From NCBI GenBank assembly GCA_009773375.1, contig WRPH01000032.1, positions 1 through 49,839 on the forward strand: DNA of 49,839 nucleotides, in the 5' to 3' direction. Positions 26,466-34,737 of the stretch are shown here, one piece after another. The notes under the pieces were generated by a model, which did not search any database, had not been told where the DNA came from, and saw only the letters and a program-made list of their open reading frames with translations. The DNA comes from Paracoccaceae bacterium. GTDB lineage: Bacteria > Pseudomonadota > Alphaproteobacteria > Rhodobacterales > Rhodobacteraceae. Made by a program: the position numbers and the translations under genes. The first letter of the stretch is position 1. Each line of letters opens with the position of its first letter.

Positions 26466-27245
26466 ATGGCAGAAAACGCAATCGACCGTAGCAAGATGAC
26501 AGTCTCGGATGAGGTGGCGATCCAGATCACCGGGATGAACAAGTGGTATGGCACCTTCCATGTGCTGCGCGACATCAACATGACGGTGAACAAGGGCGAG
26601 CGGATCGTGATCTGCGGCCCGTCCGGTTCGGGCAAATCCACCCTGATCCGCTGCATCAACCGGCTGGAGGAACACCAGCAGGGCCAGATCATCGTTGACG
26701 GCACCGAACTGACCTCCGATCTGAAGAACATCGACAAGGTGCGGTCAGAGGTTGGCATGGTGTTCCAGCACTTCAACCTGTTCCCGCATCTGACGATTCT
26801 GGAAAACCTGACGCTGGCCCCGATCTGGGTCCGCAAGGTGCCAAAGAAGGAAGCCGAAGAAACCGCGATGTATTTCCTGTCCAAGGTGAAAATCCCGGAA
26901 CAGGCGCATAAATACCCCGGTCAGCTGTCGGGTGGCCAACAGCAGCGCGTCGCCATCGCGCGGTCGCTGTGCATGAAGCCGCGCATCATGCTGTTTGACG
27001 AACCCACCTCGGCGCTTGACCCCGAGATGATCAAGGAAGTGCTGGATACGATGATCTCGCTGGCGCAAGACGGCATGACGATGATCTGCGTCACCCACGA
27101 AATGGGCTTTGCGCAAGCCGTGGCAAACCGGGTGATCTTCATGGATCAGGGCCAGATCGTCGAACAGAACGAGCCGCGCGAATTCTTCAACAACCCGCAA
27201 TCGGATCGCACCAAGCTGTTCCTCAGCCAGATCCTGGGGCACTAA
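26466..27245 (+). CDS. bztD: Amino-acid ABC transporter ATP-binding protein BztD
   Basis: 259 residues. Walker [11 protein letters not shown]-loop [12 protein letters not shown], signature LSGGQQQR, Walker [14 protein letters not shown] and H-loop CVTHEMG. All catalytic motifs are intact. It powers uptake by BztABC. A GTGCG palindrome and strong terminator follow within 75 bases. Confidence 0.96.
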   Translation: MAENAIDRSKMTVSDEVAIQITGMNKWYGTFHVLRDINMTVNKGERIVICGPSGSGKSTLIRCINRLEEHQQGQIIVDGTELTSDLKNIDKVRSEVGMVFQHFNLFPHLTILENLTLAPIWVRKVPKKEAEETAMYFLSKVKIPEQAHKYPGQLSGGQQQRVAIARSLCMKPRIMLFDEPTSALDPEMIKEVLDTMISLAQDGMTMICVTHEMGFAQAVANRVIFMDQGQIVEQNEPREFFNNPQSDRTKLFLSQILGH

Positions 27246-27250
27246 GCGCG

Positions 27251-27272
27251 GGGTGCGTGAAATCACGCACCC
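27251..27272. repeat. GTGCG palindrome copy 3 (after bztD)
   Basis: Ten-base arms (GGGTGCGTGA and complement) flank AA. It starts five bases after the bztD stop and is followed by TACCTCTTGC and then a terminator, exactly the arrangement seen after rpmD. Confidence 0.85.
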
Positions 27273-27288
27273 TACCTCTTGCCAACAT

Positions 27289-27318
27289 AAAAGGCGCCCG
27301 GTTTGGGGCGCCTTTTTT
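27289..27318 (+). terminator. Intrinsic terminator of bztABCD
   Basis: Stem AAAAGGCGCCC (27289-27299) pairs with 27306-27316, loop of six bases, T-run 27313-27318. It is a strong terminator. Confidence 0.92.
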
Positions 27319-27383
27319 GATTGAAGTGTTAAGATTTCCTTACTTTTGAAGCCCTAACGCCCTGATATAAAACATCTAAATTT

Positions 27384-27400
27384 GGTCCCGAGTCGGGACC
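27384..27400 (-). terminator. Palindrome at the 3' end of the sixA-like gene
   Basis: GGTCCC (27384-27389) and GGGACC (27395-27400) enclose GAGTC, two bases beyond the stop of the minus-strand phosphatase gene. On the minus strand it is followed by AAATTTAG, a poor T-run, so termination is only possible. Confidence 0.4.
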
Positions 27401-27402
27401 GC

Positions 27403-27906
27403 TCAGACGATCAGCTCTTTCGGGATCACAAAGTCATCGACGATGCCATGGCCAAACGCGATCTGATCCCAGCTGTCGGCCACGAAATCCACCACCAAGG
27501 TCGCCCCGGTCGGATAGCGGTCAAACTCGGTGTTCAGCGGCGCTTTCGCCACCAGTTTCGCGGCAAACTCGGCAATCCCCGGATTATGGCCGATCATCAT
27601 CACCACATCCGCCTTGGCATTCTTCAGCACCGCCAGCATCACATCCACCCCGGCATGATACAGCGCCGGTTTCAATTCCAACACCGGGGTAGCAGGCAGC
27701 GCCGGCGCGATTCCCGCCCAGGTCTGCTGCGTCCGCACCGCGTCAGAGCACAGCACCTTTTCCGGCACATAGCCGCGCGAAGCCAGCCATTGCCCCAGAT
27801 CCGCCGCCGCCGCCTTCCCCCTTTCGTTCAAGGGCCGGTCGTGGTCAGGCGTCAACGGATCATCCCAGGCGGATTTGGCGTGGCGGGTCAGGATCAGGCG
27901 CTTCAT
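27403..27906 (-). CDS. SixA-like histidine phosphatase
   Basis: 167 residues. Starts MKRLILTRHAKSAWDDP, with the RHxxS phosphohistidine motif (Arg8, His9); continues with LNERGKAAAADLGQWL, CSDAVRTQQTW and the second catalytic His in MMIGHNPG. It belongs to branch-1 histidine phosphatases of the SixA kind, which dephosphorylate phosphohistidine on PTS or phosphorelay proteins. Its target here is unknown. The ATG at 27906 overlaps the ferredoxin-like gene by four bases. Confidence 0.9.
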   Translation of the reverse strand: MKRLILTRHAKSAWDDPLTPDHDRPLNERGKAAAADLGQWLASRGYVPEKVLCSDAVRTQQTWAGIAPALPATPVLELKPALYHAGVDVMLAVLKNAKADVVMMIGHNPGIAEFAAKLVAKAPLNTEFDRYPTGATLVVDFVADSWDQIAFGHGIVDDFVIPKELIV

Positions 27907-28589
27907 TTGTGGAACATTCCCATGTGATAGGCCGAGTGTTCCGCCAGTCTTGCATACCCTTGCGATACCGGGCAAGCCCGCCGCACGCCGCAGCCCGAAT
28001 TCATGCAATCCGCGCCGGCCGGTTGCGCCAGAAAGTCGTGACAGGCGGCAACGTTATAGCCTTCACTGCCCAAAGCCCGCACCGGGCAAGCCGATAAACA
28101 CGGCTGCGTGCACCCATCACAGGGGCGCACTGCGCCGGGCACCTCCACCAGCTCACGCAACGCCAAAGCGCCACGAAAGCTGACCAGCAAGCCCTGCCCG
28201 TCATGCACCAGCAGCTTCACCGGGCTTTCCCAAACCCGCCCCGTCCGCAACGCCCACTGATAGAACGGCTGATACGGCGGGCCGCCAAACGGAAACAGCG
28301 CCTTCGCGCCCAGCTCGCAGGCCATCCCGCCAATCACCCGCCGCGACCAGCGGTCAATCGGATCAGCCCCGCCCCATTCCGGCTGCGCTTTCACATGTGC
28401 CCAATAGCCCGGCTCCTGCGGCCCCAGCAGAATCACGCTGCGCGTTCCGGCAGGCAAGCCCGCCTCGCCGTCGCAGACAAACCCGCCCAGCACCGCCAGA
28501 AAATGCCGCGCCGCCAGCGCCTCGATCTGCGTCAGCGAAACGGCAGCCACAGGCTCCACCCCAGTTTCGCCGGTTTCTCGTCCTGCCAT
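27903..28589 (-). CDS. Ferredoxin-like [4Fe-4S] protein
   Basis: 228 residues. The C-terminal third carries a cluster motif CDGCTQPCLSACP (CxxCxxxCxxxCP; the second spacing is x3 where classical ferredoxins have x2) and a second set CHDF ... CMNSGCGVRRACP with irregular spacing (x4, x5). The N-terminal two thirds (RSVILLGPQEPGYWAHVKAQPEW, IDRWSRRVIGGMACELGAKALFPFGGPPYQPFYQWALR) resemble the family of QueG-distant ferredoxin proteins. Reaction unknown. The start is uncertain: the ATG at 28589 lies 58 bases inside the upstream desaturase gene, and GTG codons at 28559 or 28550 are alternatives. Confidence 0.8.
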   Translation of the reverse strand: MAGRETGETGVEPVAAVSLTQIEALAARHFLAVLGGFVCDGEAGLPAGTRSVILLGPQEPGYWAHVKAQPEWGGADPIDRWSRRVIGGMACELGAKALFPFGGPPYQPFYQWALRTGRVWESPVKLLVHDGQGLLVSFRGALALRELVEVPGAVRPCDGCTQPCLSACPVRALGSEGYNVAACHDFLAQPAGADCMNSGCGVRRACPVSQGYARLAEHSAYHMGMFHK

Positions 28590-29320
28590 TGCAGCCCCAC
28601 CACCATCGCATCATGCCCAGCCACAGGTTGCGCCACATAGGTGCGGAAAATCCTGTCCCAAACCGACAGTGCAAAGCCGTAATTGCTGTCATGCTCGCGC
28701 CGATCTACCGAATGATGCACGCGGTGCATGTCCGGCGTCACCAGAACCAGCCGCACCAGCCGATCCAGCCACAGCGGCAAGCGCAGGTTGGAATGATTGA
28801 ACAAGGCGGTGCCGTTCAGCAAAACCTCAAACAACACCACCGCCACCGCTTGCGGCCCCAGAGCGTAAACCAGGCCGATTTTAAGCCCCATCGAGGCCAG
28901 AATTTCCACCGGATGAAACCGCAGCGCCGTGGTCACATCCATATCGCGGTCGGCGTGGTGCATGCGGTGAAACCGCCAGAACAGCGGCACCTTGTGCGTG
29001 ATCAGATGCTGCGCCCAGATCGCGAAATCCAACACCAGCACCGCCACCCCGATCTCGACCCACAACGGCCAGACCACCCGGTTCAGCAGCCCCCAGCCCA
29101 TCGACCAGGCATCCACCGCCGCCCCCACCGCCAGAAACGGCAGCGCTACCGCCAAAGCCCGCAACGCCAGCGTGTTCAGAACCGTGATCGACAGGTTCGT
29201 AAACCAGCGCCCACCGCGCGGCAGTACCCGCGCCCGGCGTGGCGCAAACGCTTCCAAGGCGGCAAACACCGCAAACAGCGTCAGAAATACCGACAGACGG
29301 ATCAAAGCTTCGTTTGGCAT
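28532..29320 (-). CDS. Sterol desaturase/fatty-acid hydroxylase family membrane protein
   Basis: 262 residues, with hydrophobic spans near 8-26, 50-68 and 88-106. The diiron histidine boxes are intact: HLITH (HxxxH), HRMHH (HxxHH) and HRVHHS (HxxHH), with further His in FNHSN and REHDSNYGF. Family members hydroxylate or desaturate lipids at the inner membrane. The substrate is unknown; hopanoid or carotenoid roles cannot be claimed. It overlaps the ferredoxin-like gene, which could conceivably donate electrons (inference). Confidence 0.88.
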   Translation of the reverse strand: MPNEALIRLSVFLTLFAVFAALEAFAPRRARVLPRGGRWFTNLSITVLNTLALRALAVALPFLAVGAAVDAWSMGWGLLNRVVWPLWVEIGVAVLVLDFAIWAQHLITHKVPLFWRFHRMHHADRDMDVTTALRFHPVEILASMGLKIGLVYALGPQAVAVVLFEVLLNGTALFNHSNLRLPLWLDRLVRLVLVTPDMHRVHHSVDRREHDSNYGFALSVWDRIFRTYVAQPVAGHDAMVVGLQWQDEKPAKLGWSLWLPFR

Positions 29321-29368
29321 GTTGGCCCCCTTTGGAGCAACCTATGTCACCCTGACCCAATGGCAAGA

Positions 29369-29455
29369 CCTTCATCTTGGCTCAAATACTCCCGCCGGAG
29401 GCTCCGCTGGTTGCGACGGGAGCCTCCGGCGGGAGTATTTGAGCCAAGATGAAGG
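29369..29455. repeat. 87-base palindrome with perfect 37-bp arms (CTTCATCTTGGC family, copy 2)
   Basis: The arm 29369-29405 is the exact reverse complement of 29419-29455; the loop is 13 bases. The right arm begins two bases past the argB stop (minus strand), so an argB transcript would end in a very stable hairpin. The outer 22 bases match the repeat after rarA at 20 of 22 positions. The inner part is GC-rich (CCGCCGGAGGCTCC). Confidence 0.95.
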
Positions 29456-29457
29456 CC

Positions 29458-30357
29458 TTAGCGCTTTACATGCGGCTTGACGCGTGGCTCGCTTGACCGG
29501 ATTTGCGACCCCGCGCCATGGTCGGTGAACAGTTCCAGCAGACAGGCGTTCGGAATCCGGCCGTCCAGAATCGTCACCGCCCGGGTGCCAGCCTCGATTG
29601 CCATCAGTGCGGTTTCGGTCTTGGGAATCATCCCGCCCGAGATCACCCCGTCGGCGGTCATCTGGCGGATTTCTTCCGGTGTGATCTGCGTCATCACCTC
29701 GCCTGCTGCGTTCTTGACGCCGGGCACGTCCGTCAGCAACAGCAACCGATCTGCATGCAGCGCGCCTGCAATAGCGCCCGCCGCTGTGTCGCCGTTGACG
29801 TTGAAGGTTTCATTGTCGGCCATGCCGGTGGCAACCGGCGCGACCACCGGGATGATTCCGGCGTTATACAGATCGCGCAGCACCTGCACGTTCATTTCCA
29901 CCGGGCGGCCGACAAAGCCCAGCTCCGGGTCGTCGGCCACGCAGACCATCAGGTCATCATCCTTGCCGGAAATCCCCACCGCGCGGCCGCCCGCGTCCAT
30001 GATCGCCTGCACGATGCGCTTGTTGACCAGACCGGACAGGATCATTTCCACCACCTGCACGGTGGCCTTGTCGGTCACGCGCTTGCCACGCACGAATTCC
30101 GATTTGATGCCCAGCTTGTTCAGCATGTCGTTGATCATTGGCCCGCCGCCATGCACCACCACCGGGTTGACCCCGACCTGCCGCATCAGCACGATATCGC
30201 GGGCGAATTCTGCCATCGCGGCATCATCGCCCATCGCATTGCCGCCGAATTTCACCACAACCACCGCGCCAGTGAAGCGTTGCAGATAGGGCAGGGCCTC
30301 GGACAGCATCTTGGCGGTGGAAATGGCATCGGTCATCGTCAGGGTCTGCTTTTGCAT
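29458..30357 (-). CDS. argB: Acetylglutamate kinase
   Basis: 299 residues; phosphorylates N-acetylglutamate, the second step of arginine synthesis. Motifs: [66 protein letters not shown] and [11 protein letters not shown]. The ATG at 30357 has GGAG eight bases upstream; a second ATG at 30336 is less likely. It is divergent from the SDR gene with a 218-base intergenic region. Confidence 0.96.
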   Translation of the reverse strand: MQKQTLTMTDAISTAKMLSEALPYLQRFTGAVVVVKFGGNAMGDDAAMAEFARDIVLMRQVGVNPVVVHGGGPMINDMLNKLGIKSEFVRGKRVTDKATVQVVEMILSGLVNKRIVQAIMDAGGRAVGISGKDDDLMVCVADDPELGFVGRPVEMNVQVLRDLYNAGIIPVVAPVATGMADNETFNVNGDTAAGAIAGALHADRLLLLTDVPGVKNAAGEVMTQITPEEIRQMTADGVISGGMIPKTETALMAIEAGTRAVTILDGRIPNACLLELFTDHGAGSQIRSSEPRVKPHVKR

Positions 30358-30525
30358 GGGAAGGACTCCGGGATTTTTGGCCTGATAGCCCCTTTGAGCC
30401 CGCGTGCCAAGCAAACTGTTTCTGGTCAGTCCGGTCAGCGGCCAAAGGTTAACTTTTGGTAAAGGAGGCATCGCTAAGCCTTTGAAATTCATAAAGGCAG
30501 CGCAGTGTCCACACGCGGACATGGC

Positions 30526-30553
30526 TTGCATTCGCCGCGCGTTCGCCTACCTT
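30526..30553 (+). promoter_or_regulatory. Weak promoter candidate for the SDR gene
   Basis: TTGCAT at 30526-30531 and TACCTT at 30548-30553, spacing 16, just upstream of the ribosome binding site CAGGAGA. Only partly matches consensus. Confidence 0.35.
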
Positions 30554-30575
30554 GGCCGCAAAACAGGAGACGCCG

Positions 30576-31307
30576 ATGTCCGAGCAGAAAACCCTCGTCC
30601 TGACCGGGGCAAGCCGTGGAATCGGCCATGCCACCGTAAAGCGTTTCGGGTTGGAAGGCTGGCGGGTGCTGACCTGCTCGCGTCAGCCCTTCGATCCGCG
30701 TTGCCCGTGGCCGGGGGGCGAGGAAAATCACATTCAGATTGATCTGGGCGACCCCAACAAGACCATCGCCGCGATTGAAACCATCAAGGCGAAAGTCAAC
30801 GGCAAGCTGCACGCGTTGGTCAACAATGCCGGGATTTCCCCGAAAGGTGACGGCGGCAAACGCCTGAACACGCTGGAAACCGATCTGCGGACCTGGGGTC
30901 AAGTCTTTCACGTCAACTTCTTTGCCAGCGTCATCCTCGCCCGTGGTCTGCAAGCCGAATTGGTGGCGGCGAAGGGTTCGATCGTCAACGTGACCTCGAT
31001 CGCCGGTGGCCGCGTGCATCCCTTTGCCGGCGCCGCCTACGCCACCTCGAAAGCCGCCCTCGCCGCGCTGACCCGCGAAATGGCGCATGATTTCGGCCCG
31101 CTCGGGGTCCGGGTGAACGCGATTGCCCCCGGCGAGGTGGAAACCGCGATCCTGTCGCCCGGCACGGACAAGATCGTCGACCAACTGCCAATGCGCCGAC
31201 TCGGGCAGCCGAAAGAGGTAGCAGACGTGATCTGGTTCCTGTGTTCGGATCAGTCGAGCTATATTTCCGGCGCCGAGATTGAAGTGAACGGCGCACAACA
31301 CGTTTGA
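30576..31307 (+). CDS. Short-chain dehydrogenase/reductase
   Basis: 243 residues. NAD(P)-binding TGASRGIGHA (11-20), NNAG, catalytic Ser in NVTSIAGG, and YATSK (YxxxK). The C-terminal half (VRVNAIAPGEVETAILSPGTD, PKEVADVIWFLCSDQSSYISGAEIEVNG) is of the classical FabG-like type. Substrate unknown. The ATG at 30576 follows CAGGAGACGCCG; the frame also reads upstream to 30552 without a good site. Confidence 0.92.
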   Translation: MSEQKTLVLTGASRGIGHATVKRFGLEGWRVLTCSRQPFDPRCPWPGGEENHIQIDLGDPNKTIAAIETIKAKVNGKLHALVNNAGISPKGDGGKRLNTLETDLRTWGQVFHVNFFASVILARGLQAELVAAKGSIVNVTSIAGGRVHPFAGAAYATSKAALAALTREMAHDFGPLGVRVNAIAPGEVETAILSPGTDKIVDQLPMRRLGQPKEVADVIWFLCSDQSSYISGAEIEVNGAQHV

Positions 31308-31336
31308 CCGTAGCGGAATTTGGAAAGTTCCGCCAT

Positions 31337-31354
31337 GATTTCCCCCCGGAAATC
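31337..31354. terminator. Hairpin between convergent SDR and engB
   Basis: GATTTCC (31337-31343) pairs with 31348-31354 around CCCC. A second partial hairpin (GCGGAA/TTCCGC, about 31313-31333) precedes it. The location in a 52-base gap between converging genes fits a shared terminator, but T-runs are short. Confidence 0.4.
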
Positions 31355-31359
31355 GTCGC

Positions 31360-32013
31360 CTAGATCAGCGTTGCGATGATTGCCCGCAGGGTTTCGATGC
31401 CGTCGCCCTTTTCCGAACTGGTGACCACAATCTCGGGGTAGGCCGCGGGATGCTTGCCCAATGCACCCTTGACCTGTTCAATCGCGGCGTCACGTTCGAG
31501 TTTGGAAACCTTGTCGGCCTTGGTCATCACCACCTGAAAGGTCACGGCGGAACGGTCCAGCAGGGTCAGGATTTCTTCATCCACCGCTTTCACACCATGG
31601 CGCGTATCAATCAGCACAAACGCCCGCCGCAGGGTTTGCCGGCCCGCGAGATAGCTTTTCAGCAGCGCCTGCCACTTGGCCACAATCGGCTTCGGCGCCT
31701 CGGCATAGCCATAGCCGGGCAGGTCGACCAGAAAACGGTTCATCTCGCCCAAGGCGAAGTAGTTGATTTCCTGCGTCCGCCCCGGTGTGTTCGAGGCCCG
31801 CGCCAGGTTCTTCCGCCCGGTCAGCGCGTTGATCAGGCTGGATTTGCCGACATTTGAACGACCTGCAAAGCAAACCTCCAGCCGGTCCGGCTCGGGCAGG
31901 CCCGACATCGCCACCACACCTTTGACGAAATCGACCGGGCCCGCAAACAACAGGCGGCCTGCCTCGCGGCTTTCGAATTCCGGTTCCGGGGCGAGGGTAA
32001 ATTGCAGGCTCAT
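31360..32013 (-). CDS. engB: Ribosome biogenesis GTPase EngB (YihA/YsxC)
   Basis: 217 residues. G1 GRSNVGKSS, G2 NTPGRTQ, G3 DLPGYG, G4 TKAD, G5-like TSSEKGDG. The family is needed for 50S assembly. The frame extends to an ATG at 32025, but the ATG at 32013 gives the family start and an ATGA overlap with the MOSC gene. It is the last gene of the yidC-MOSC-engB operon. Confidence 0.95.
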   Translation of the reverse strand: MSLQFTLAPEPEFESREAGRLLFAGPVDFVKGVVAMSGLPEPDRLEVCFAGRSNVGKSSLINALTGRKNLARASNTPGRTQEINYFALGEMNRFLVDLPGYGYAEAPKPIVAKWQALLKSYLAGRQTLRRAFVLIDTRHGVKAVDEEILTLLDRSAVTFQVVMTKADKVSKLERDAAIEQVKGALGKHPAAYPEIVVTSSEKGDGIETLRAIIATLI

Positions 32014-32756
32014 GCCAGTCTCCATTCATCGCCGACCGCAATCGGCCCGCTTTCCACCACTATGGCATAGACGCCAAAATCCTGATGGCCAAACCCGGCC
32101 TCCAGCGCCCCCAGCGTGTCGGCGTTTGCAGCGCCGGTTTCGGGGTCTACTTTTGTGGCATTGCAGCGGGTGATCCGCTCCATAATCTTCAGCACCGCGC
32201 CTCCGATGCGGATATTCTGGCCAATCCAGCCAAACTCGGCCCAAGGCGCAGCTCCGTCCAGCCAAAGGTTGCCGCGCCAACGATCCGGTGACAGATCCAT
32301 CCCCATCCACGCCGACAAATCCGCCAGCGAGGCCCGGTTCAGGATCGAAACCGACGGGAATTCGCTGTCGGTCATGCCGCGCCCCGCCGTGACGATCCCG
32401 ACAGGCTGTGCCCGGTTTTCCGGGTTCAGTGGCCGCACCCAAGCCAGAAAACGCGCCACATCTGCCGGGTCATCCGGGCGAAACGCAAGGCTGTCCCGGG
32501 TTGGATGGGTCAGCGTCACCACCCCCGTCGCCTCCTCCAGACGCGAGGAAATCGCCATCAACGCCGGAGCCTTAGCACCGCGGGCGAAATTCACGCAAGG
32601 GTTCCAGCCGGGTTGTAGATTTGCCGCCTCATGCGCCACCGCCCAATGCCTGTCCCAGGGCAGACACGCGCCCGCCAAAAGACGAACGGACGCGAGGGCT
32701 TCGCGTCCGTGTCCCTTGATCGGGTGCCGGCAAATCTGTGCCAGCGCGCCTGTCAT
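32010..32756 (-). CDS. MOSC domain protein
   Basis: 248 residues. An N-terminal beta-barrel region (ICRHPIKGHGREAL, LPWDRHWAVAH) is followed by a MOSC domain (FPSVSILNRASLADLSAWMG, RWRGNLWLDGAAPWAEFGWIGQNIRIG, ERITRCNATKVDPETG). The Cys in RCNATKVDP is in the usual place of the MOSC active-site Cys. MOSC proteins bind molybdenum cofactor or sulfur species; the reaction here is unknown. It overlaps yidC and engB by four bases each, so it is co-translated with them. Confidence 0.9.
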   Translation of the reverse strand: MTGALAQICRHPIKGHGREALASVRLLAGACLPWDRHWAVAHEAANLQPGWNPCVNFARGAKAPALMAISSRLEEATGVVTLTHPTRDSLAFRPDDPADVARFLAWVRPLNPENRAQPVGIVTAGRGMTDSEFPSVSILNRASLADLSAWMGMDLSPDRWRGNLWLDGAAPWAEFGWIGQNIRIGGAVLKIMERITRCNATKVDPETGAANADTLGALEAGFGHQDFGVYAIVVESGPIAVGDEWRLA

Positions 32757-34573
32757 TTCTTCTTGGCCTTCTCAACCACCGGGGCCGGGGCTTTCTTGAA
32801 GCCTGACTTGATGTTGCTGAACAGGTCTGGTTTGTGGCCGTGGCTGCGCATGATCAGGTATTGTTGCACGAAGGTGATGGTGTTGTTGGTGATCCAGTAA
32901 ACAACCAGCCCCGAAGCGAACCCGCCCAGCATGAACATGAACACCCACGGCATCCAGGCGAAGATCTGCTGTTGCACCGGATCGGCCGGTGCCGGGTTCA
33001 GCTTTTGTTGCAGCCACATCGTGATGCCCAACAGAATCGGCAGGACACCGATAAAGATCAGCGCCAGGATCGAGCCTTGGGCCGGGGCCGCCCAAGGCAG
33101 CAGGCCGAACAGATTGAACAGGGACGAGCTGTCAGGGGCCGACAGGTCATTCAGCCAGCCAAAGAACGGCGCATGGCGCAGTTCGAGCGTGACGAATATC
33201 ACCTTGTAAAGGCTGAAGAAAATCGGGATCTGGATCAGGATAGGCAGACAGCCCGCAGCCGGGTTCACCTTCTTGTCCTTGTAAAGCTGCATCATTTCCT
33301 TTTGCAGCTTTTGCTTGTCCTCGCCGGCACGCTCTTTCAGCGCTTCCATTTCCGGCTGCAATTCCTTCATCCGCGCCATCGAGACGTAGGATTTGTAGGC
33401 CAGTGGCAGCACCAGAAGCTTCAGGAAGAAGGTCAGGCCGATGATCGCCAGACCCATGTTGCCAATGATCCCGTGCAACCAGTGAAGCACGGCAAAAATC
33501 GGCTTGGTCAGAAAGTAGAACCAGCCCCAGTCAATCGAGTCGATAAAACCGGCGATCCCATCGCGGTTCTGATAGTCGCGAATGGTTTCCCATTCCTTGG
33601 CACCGGCGAAGAGCCGGGTCGAGGTTTCGATCTTGCCGCCCGGTGCCACTGTCATCAGCGGCTGGCGTACTTCGGCCTGATAGATATCTGCGCCGGCGAC
33701 GTATTTTGCGACGGATGTATAGGGCTTACCCTGCTCAGGGATCAGGCTGGTCATCCAATAGTGGTCGGTGAAACCAACCCAGCCATCGGTCGTGGCGTCA
33801 ATCACTTCGGCCTGCGCGGCTTCGCGGTCAATCACCGACAGGCCGGCAACGTCGTCGTAGTTGGCCTCTTCAAATTTGCCGTCAGTACGACGGATCAAAC
33901 CTTCATGCACAACATAGATATTCTGCAGTTTTGGCAGGCCATGGCGCGCGACGATGCCATAAGAATACAGGCTCGCCTCGGCGGTGCCGGTGTTTTCGAC
34001 CACATCATTGACCGTGAACATGAAATCGCTGTCAACGGCGATGGTGCGGGTGAAGGCCAGACCTTTGCCGTTTTCCCAATGCAAGGTCACCGGCTTCTCC
34101 GGGGCAAGAGTGCCGCCCGAAACGATCTTCCATTCCGATTTCGCGCCCGGAACGTCATCTGCAGTCAGGCCTGCGCCCGGAGCCCAGCCGAACACGGCAT
34201 AATAGGGGGCCTCTTTGCCAACTGGCGACAACAGCCGCACGGTTGGCGAGTCTTTCGCCAAAGTTTCCTGATAGGTCTTCAGCGACAGATCATCCAACCG
34301 CCCGCCCAGCATCGAGATCGAGCCGGACAGTTTCGGCGTGTCGATGGTCAGGCGCGGTGCCTCTGGCTGCGGCTCGGTCGAGGTCACGCTGGCCACCGGA
34401 GCGGTGGTGTCGGCGGCGGGGACTGTCGCGTCAGTCGCAGCCGGAGCCGTGGTTTCCACCTGGGCCTCGGGGAACCATTGCGGAAAAAGCATGGGTCCGG
34501 CGACAAACCAGCCCAGGATCACCAGGAAGCTGAGCACGGTTGCGAGGATGAGATTCTTGTTTTGATCGTCCAT
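32753..34573 (-). CDS. yidC: Membrane protein insertase YidC
   Basis: 606 residues. N-terminal anchor (MDDQNKNLILATVLSFLVILGWFVAGPML), a large periplasmic domain (about 60-350), then the conserved insertase core with PIFAVLHWLHGIIGNMGLAIIGLTFFLKLLVLPLAYKSYVSMARMK, the cytoplasmic hairpin, CLPILIQIPIFFSLYKVI, and WMPWVFMFMLGGFASGLVVYWITNNTITFVQQYLIM. An upstream ATG (34588) is possible, but MDDQNK matches the family start. First gene of the yidC-MOSC-engB unit. Confidence 0.96.
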   Translation of the reverse strand: MDDQNKNLILATVLSFLVILGWFVAGPMLFPQWFPEAQVETTAPAATDATVPAADTTAPVASVTSTEPQPEAPRLTIDTPKLSGSISMLGGRLDDLSLKTYQETLAKDSPTVRLLSPVGKEAPYYAVFGWAPGAGLTADDVPGAKSEWKIVSGGTLAPEKPVTLHWENGKGLAFTRTIAVDSDFMFTVNDVVENTGTAEASLYSYGIVARHGLPKLQNIYVVHEGLIRRTDGKFEEANYDDVAGLSVIDREAAQAEVIDATTDGWVGFTDHYWMTSLIPEQGKPYTSVAKYVAGADIYQAEVRQPLMTVAPGGKIETSTRLFAGAKEWETIRDYQNRDGIAGFIDSIDWGWFYFLTKPIFAVLHWLHGIIGNMGLAIIGLTFFLKLLVLPLAYKSYVSMARMKELQPEMEALKERAGEDKQKLQKEMMQLYKDKKVNPAAGCLPILIQIPIFFSLYKVIFVTLELRHAPFFGWLNDLSAPDSSSLFNLFGLLPWAAPAQGSILALIFIGVLPILLGITMWLQQKLNPAPADPVQQQIFAWMPWVFMFMLGGFASGLVVYWITNNTITFVQQYLIMRSHGHKPDLFSNIKSGFKKAPAPVVEKAKKK

Positions 34574-34737
34574 AGGGACCACCACCATTCCTGTTCAAGG
34601 TCAGGCGTGGTTCAACGATAGGGGGCGGCAAAGGTCAAGCGGTTTTCCCCTTTTCCGTCCTGCCGAGCCTGGCTTTACCATGCTATTTGCGGCTGGTGGC
34701 CTGCAAGTGCGACCTTTCCCTGCTTGCTGCGCCCGTT

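Noticed and set aside
32834..34621. 595-codon plus-strand frame opposite yidC
   Set aside because: Antisense to an intact YidC; translation is repetitive in His, Gln and Arg and resembles no protein.
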